Below are positions 5,797 through 7,306 of a stretch of 7,306 bases of DNA, piece after piece. The stretch's first letter is position 1. Each line of letters begins with the position of its first letter. The notes beneath the pieces are model-generated. The model saw only the letters and a list, made by a program, of their open reading frames with translations, had not been told where the DNA came from and made no database searches. A program made the position numbers and the translations under genes. The DNA is from CAYMLQ01 sp964390795 (GTDB lineage: Bacteria; Verrucomicrobiota; Kiritimatiellia; RFP12; UBA1067): contig CAYMLQ010000310.1 of NCBI GenBank assembly GCA_964390795.1, positions 1 to 7,306 on the forward strand, written 5' to 3'.

Positions 5797-7306
5797 ATGA
5801 AGCATTCACTCAAAGCTCGCATGACCACCATCATTGGCGCCTGCGTTTTGACGGCCGGCGTACTCTGTGCTGTCGAAAGCAATTCTCTGCCTCGGGCTGA
5901 CCGATGGACCTTTGGCGAAGGTATCGCCACGGTCTGGAAGGTCGAGGGCACGAAACTCCCGCACAAGGATTTTATCGAGCAGGGCGGGCGCAGGGTCGGG
6001 CAAAAGGTCTGGTATTCGCTCGATGCGACTGGCGTGCTGAAACTTGAGCGGGATGTGGTCTGGCCGTCACTGCGGATTTTTCCCAACGACACGCACGGCA
6101 GTTTGATCCGGCATTACGCGGCTGAGGCCGAGCCGCAAATCACGGTTGACGCACGGCCTGCCAGACCGCTCGTGATTTCGGAAGTCCGGCTCGACGGGAC
6201 GCTGACGTTTGTCGGACGGGCAGGGGCTCTGGCAATCACGCGCGTGACTTTCCCCGCGTTTGAGAAGTATGCTGCAGTGGACCGGTGGACGCTGAAAAAC
6301 ATGAGTGAAAAGGCGGTTGTGGTGGGTGTCGCGCCGCTCGCGCTCTCGGCAGAGACGGCCGGGCCCTATGGCACGAACATCATGGCGGTCTCTTCCGACG
6401 CGCCCGTCAGCACAAGCCTTGCGCCAGGCAACGTCCTGTCGTTCTCTGTTCTTTTTTCTGCGCGTCTCGCCGACGCGCCATCCGAGGCGCTCGACGGCGC
6501 GGCTGAGGAAAAGCAGCGCCGCGCCTTCATTGCCAGGATCAACAAAGCCTTGTGCCTCGAAACGCCGGACCCTATGCTCAACCGCGCCTTCGCCTTTGCC
6601 AAGTGGCGGGTGGCCGAGGCGATCAACGACACCCGAGGGGGCCTGATGCTGGCGCCCGGCAACCTGCGCTATTACGCCGCGACCTGGTGCAACGACAACG
6701 TGGAATACGCCGGGCCGTTCTTCCCGTTTTTGGGCGAAGCGGGCGGCAACGCCGCGTCGCTCAATGCCTACCGCCAGTACCTGTCTTTCATGAAGCCGAC
6801 CTACGCACGCATCCCGTGTTCAATCGTTGCGGAAGGGACGAGCATCTGGGGGCCGTTCGACCGGGGCGACGCCGCCATGTATGCCTACGGCGCCTCGCGC
6901 TTCTGCCTGGCCCTGGGCGATGAGGCGGTTGCCGAGGAACTCTGGAAAGGCATCGCGTGGTCGTTGGAATACTGCAAACGGAAACAAACGCCCGATGGCG
7001 TGATCGCCTCCGACACGGATGAACTCGAAGGCCGTCTGCCCACCGGCAAGGCCAACCTAACCACCTCGAGCTTGGCCTATGGCGGACTCCGGTCGGCTGC
7101 GGACCTCGGCCGTGCGCTGGGCAAGAGCGTGGAGGCTGCAGATTACGATATGCGAGCAGATGCCTTGGCTGGGGCCATCGAAAAATACTTCGGCGCCACG
7201 GTCGAGGGTTTCGACACCTACCGCTATTACGATGGCAACACCGTGCTGCGGTCATGGATCTGCATGCCGCTCTCGATGGGGCTTTTCGGGCGCAAGCAGG
7301 GCACCA
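5797..7306 (+). CDS. Exported six-hairpin glycosidase-like protein, partial at the right edge
   Basis: The first 503 residues of a likely glycoside hydrolase; the frame is open at the window end. A signal peptide is visible (KHSLKAR, hydrophobic 9-25, cleavage probably after LCA at 23-25), so the protein acts in the periplasm or outside. Residues about 30-235 are strand-rich and resemble the N-terminal beta-sandwich of such enzymes. From about 250 helical hairpins typical of an (alpha/alpha)6 barrel begin: MLNRAFAFAKWRVAEA (260-275), then APGNLRYYAATWCNDNVEYA (286-305), AEGTSIWGPFDRGDAA (345-360), RLPTGKANLTTSSLAYGG (413-430) and YYDGNTVLRSW (477-487). Acidic candidates for catalysis are D300, E303, E346, D355 and D358; none can be assigned. 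Alpha-L-rhamnosidase, glucoamylase and debranching enzyme-like families share this fold, and the family and substrate remain open. No good Shine-Dalgarno is seen before the ATG at 5797; the alternative ATG at 5821 would remove the basic start of the signal peptide. Confidence 0.8.
   Translation, partial: MKHSLKARMTTIIGACVLTAGVLCAVESNSLPRADRWTFGEGIATVWKVEGTKLPHKDFIEQGGRRVGQKVWYSLDATGVLKLERDVVWPSLRIFPNDTHGSLIRHYAAEAEPQITVDARPARPLVISEVRLDGTLTFVGRAGALAITRVTFPAFEKYAAVDRWTLKNMSEKAVVVGVAPLALSAETAGPYGTNIMAVSSDAPVSTSLAPGNVLSFSVLFSARLADAPSEALDGAAEEKQRRAFIARINKALCLETPDPMLNRAFAFAKWRVAEAINDTRGGLMLAPGNLRYYAATWCNDNVEYAGPFFPFLGEAGGNAASLNAYRQYLSFMKPTYARIPCSIVAEGTSIWGPFDRGDAAMYAYGASRFCLALGDEAVAEELWKGIAWSLEYCKRKQTPDGVIASDTDELEGRLPTGKANLTTSSLAYGGLRSAADLGRALGKSVEAADYDMRADALAGAIEKYFGATVEGFDTYRYYDGNTVLRSWICMPLSMGLFGRKQGT

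Noticed and set aside
5797..5871. Possible lipoprotein signal in the glycosidase (IGAC at residues 13-16, or VLCA at 22-25)
   Set aside because: C16 follows a hydrophobic stretch of only about 7 residues, and the residues before C24 do not fit a lipobox; an ordinary signal peptidase I site after LCA fits better.
1..7306. tRNA, rRNA, CRISPR array, insertion sequence or attachment site
   Set aside because: No cloverleaf, regularly spaced short repeats, transposase-like frame or terminal inverted repeats were seen; the repeats present are all coding repeats within the large protein.

Overview
The window looks like a piece of a PVC-superphylum genome (Verrucomicrobiota, Kiritimatiellota or Lentisphaerota; exact phylum uncertain). 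The reasons are a very large secreted protein built from autotransporter-associated beta-strand (PATR) repeats with no beta-barrel, a LacI-type regulator, a secreted six-hairpin glycosidase-like protein, weak Shine-Dalgarno sequences, and overall high GC. This assignment rests on protein style, not on a database match.

Layout: (1) 1-920, minus strand: an MFS permease whose C-terminal part runs off the left edge. (2) 921-1060: a compact divergent control region with a good minus-strand promoter for the permease and a plus-strand promoter overlapped by two LacI-type operator sites that form a perfect 16-bp inverted repeat. (3) 1061-2158, plus: a LacI-family repressor. (4) 2189-5740, plus: a 1183-residue exported repeat protein, 30 bp behind the regulator, so probably in the same transcript. 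(5) 5754-5796: a strong intrinsic terminator hairpin. (6) 5797 to the right edge, plus: the first 503 residues of an exported glycosidase-like protein, whose start codon directly follows the terminator T-tract.

The simplest reading is a small carbohydrate-responsive locus. A repressor that binds its own promoter region sits between a divergent permease gene and genes for an exported adhesin- or scaffold-like protein and an exported glycosidase. The substrate cannot be read from the sequence. The most notable points are the paired operators, the composite domain order of the large protein (two PATR-type modules joined by Ig-like and YDG domains, with no visible translocator), and the terminator wedged against the glycosidase start. 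No RNA genes, insertion sequences, CRISPR arrays or attachment sites were seen.
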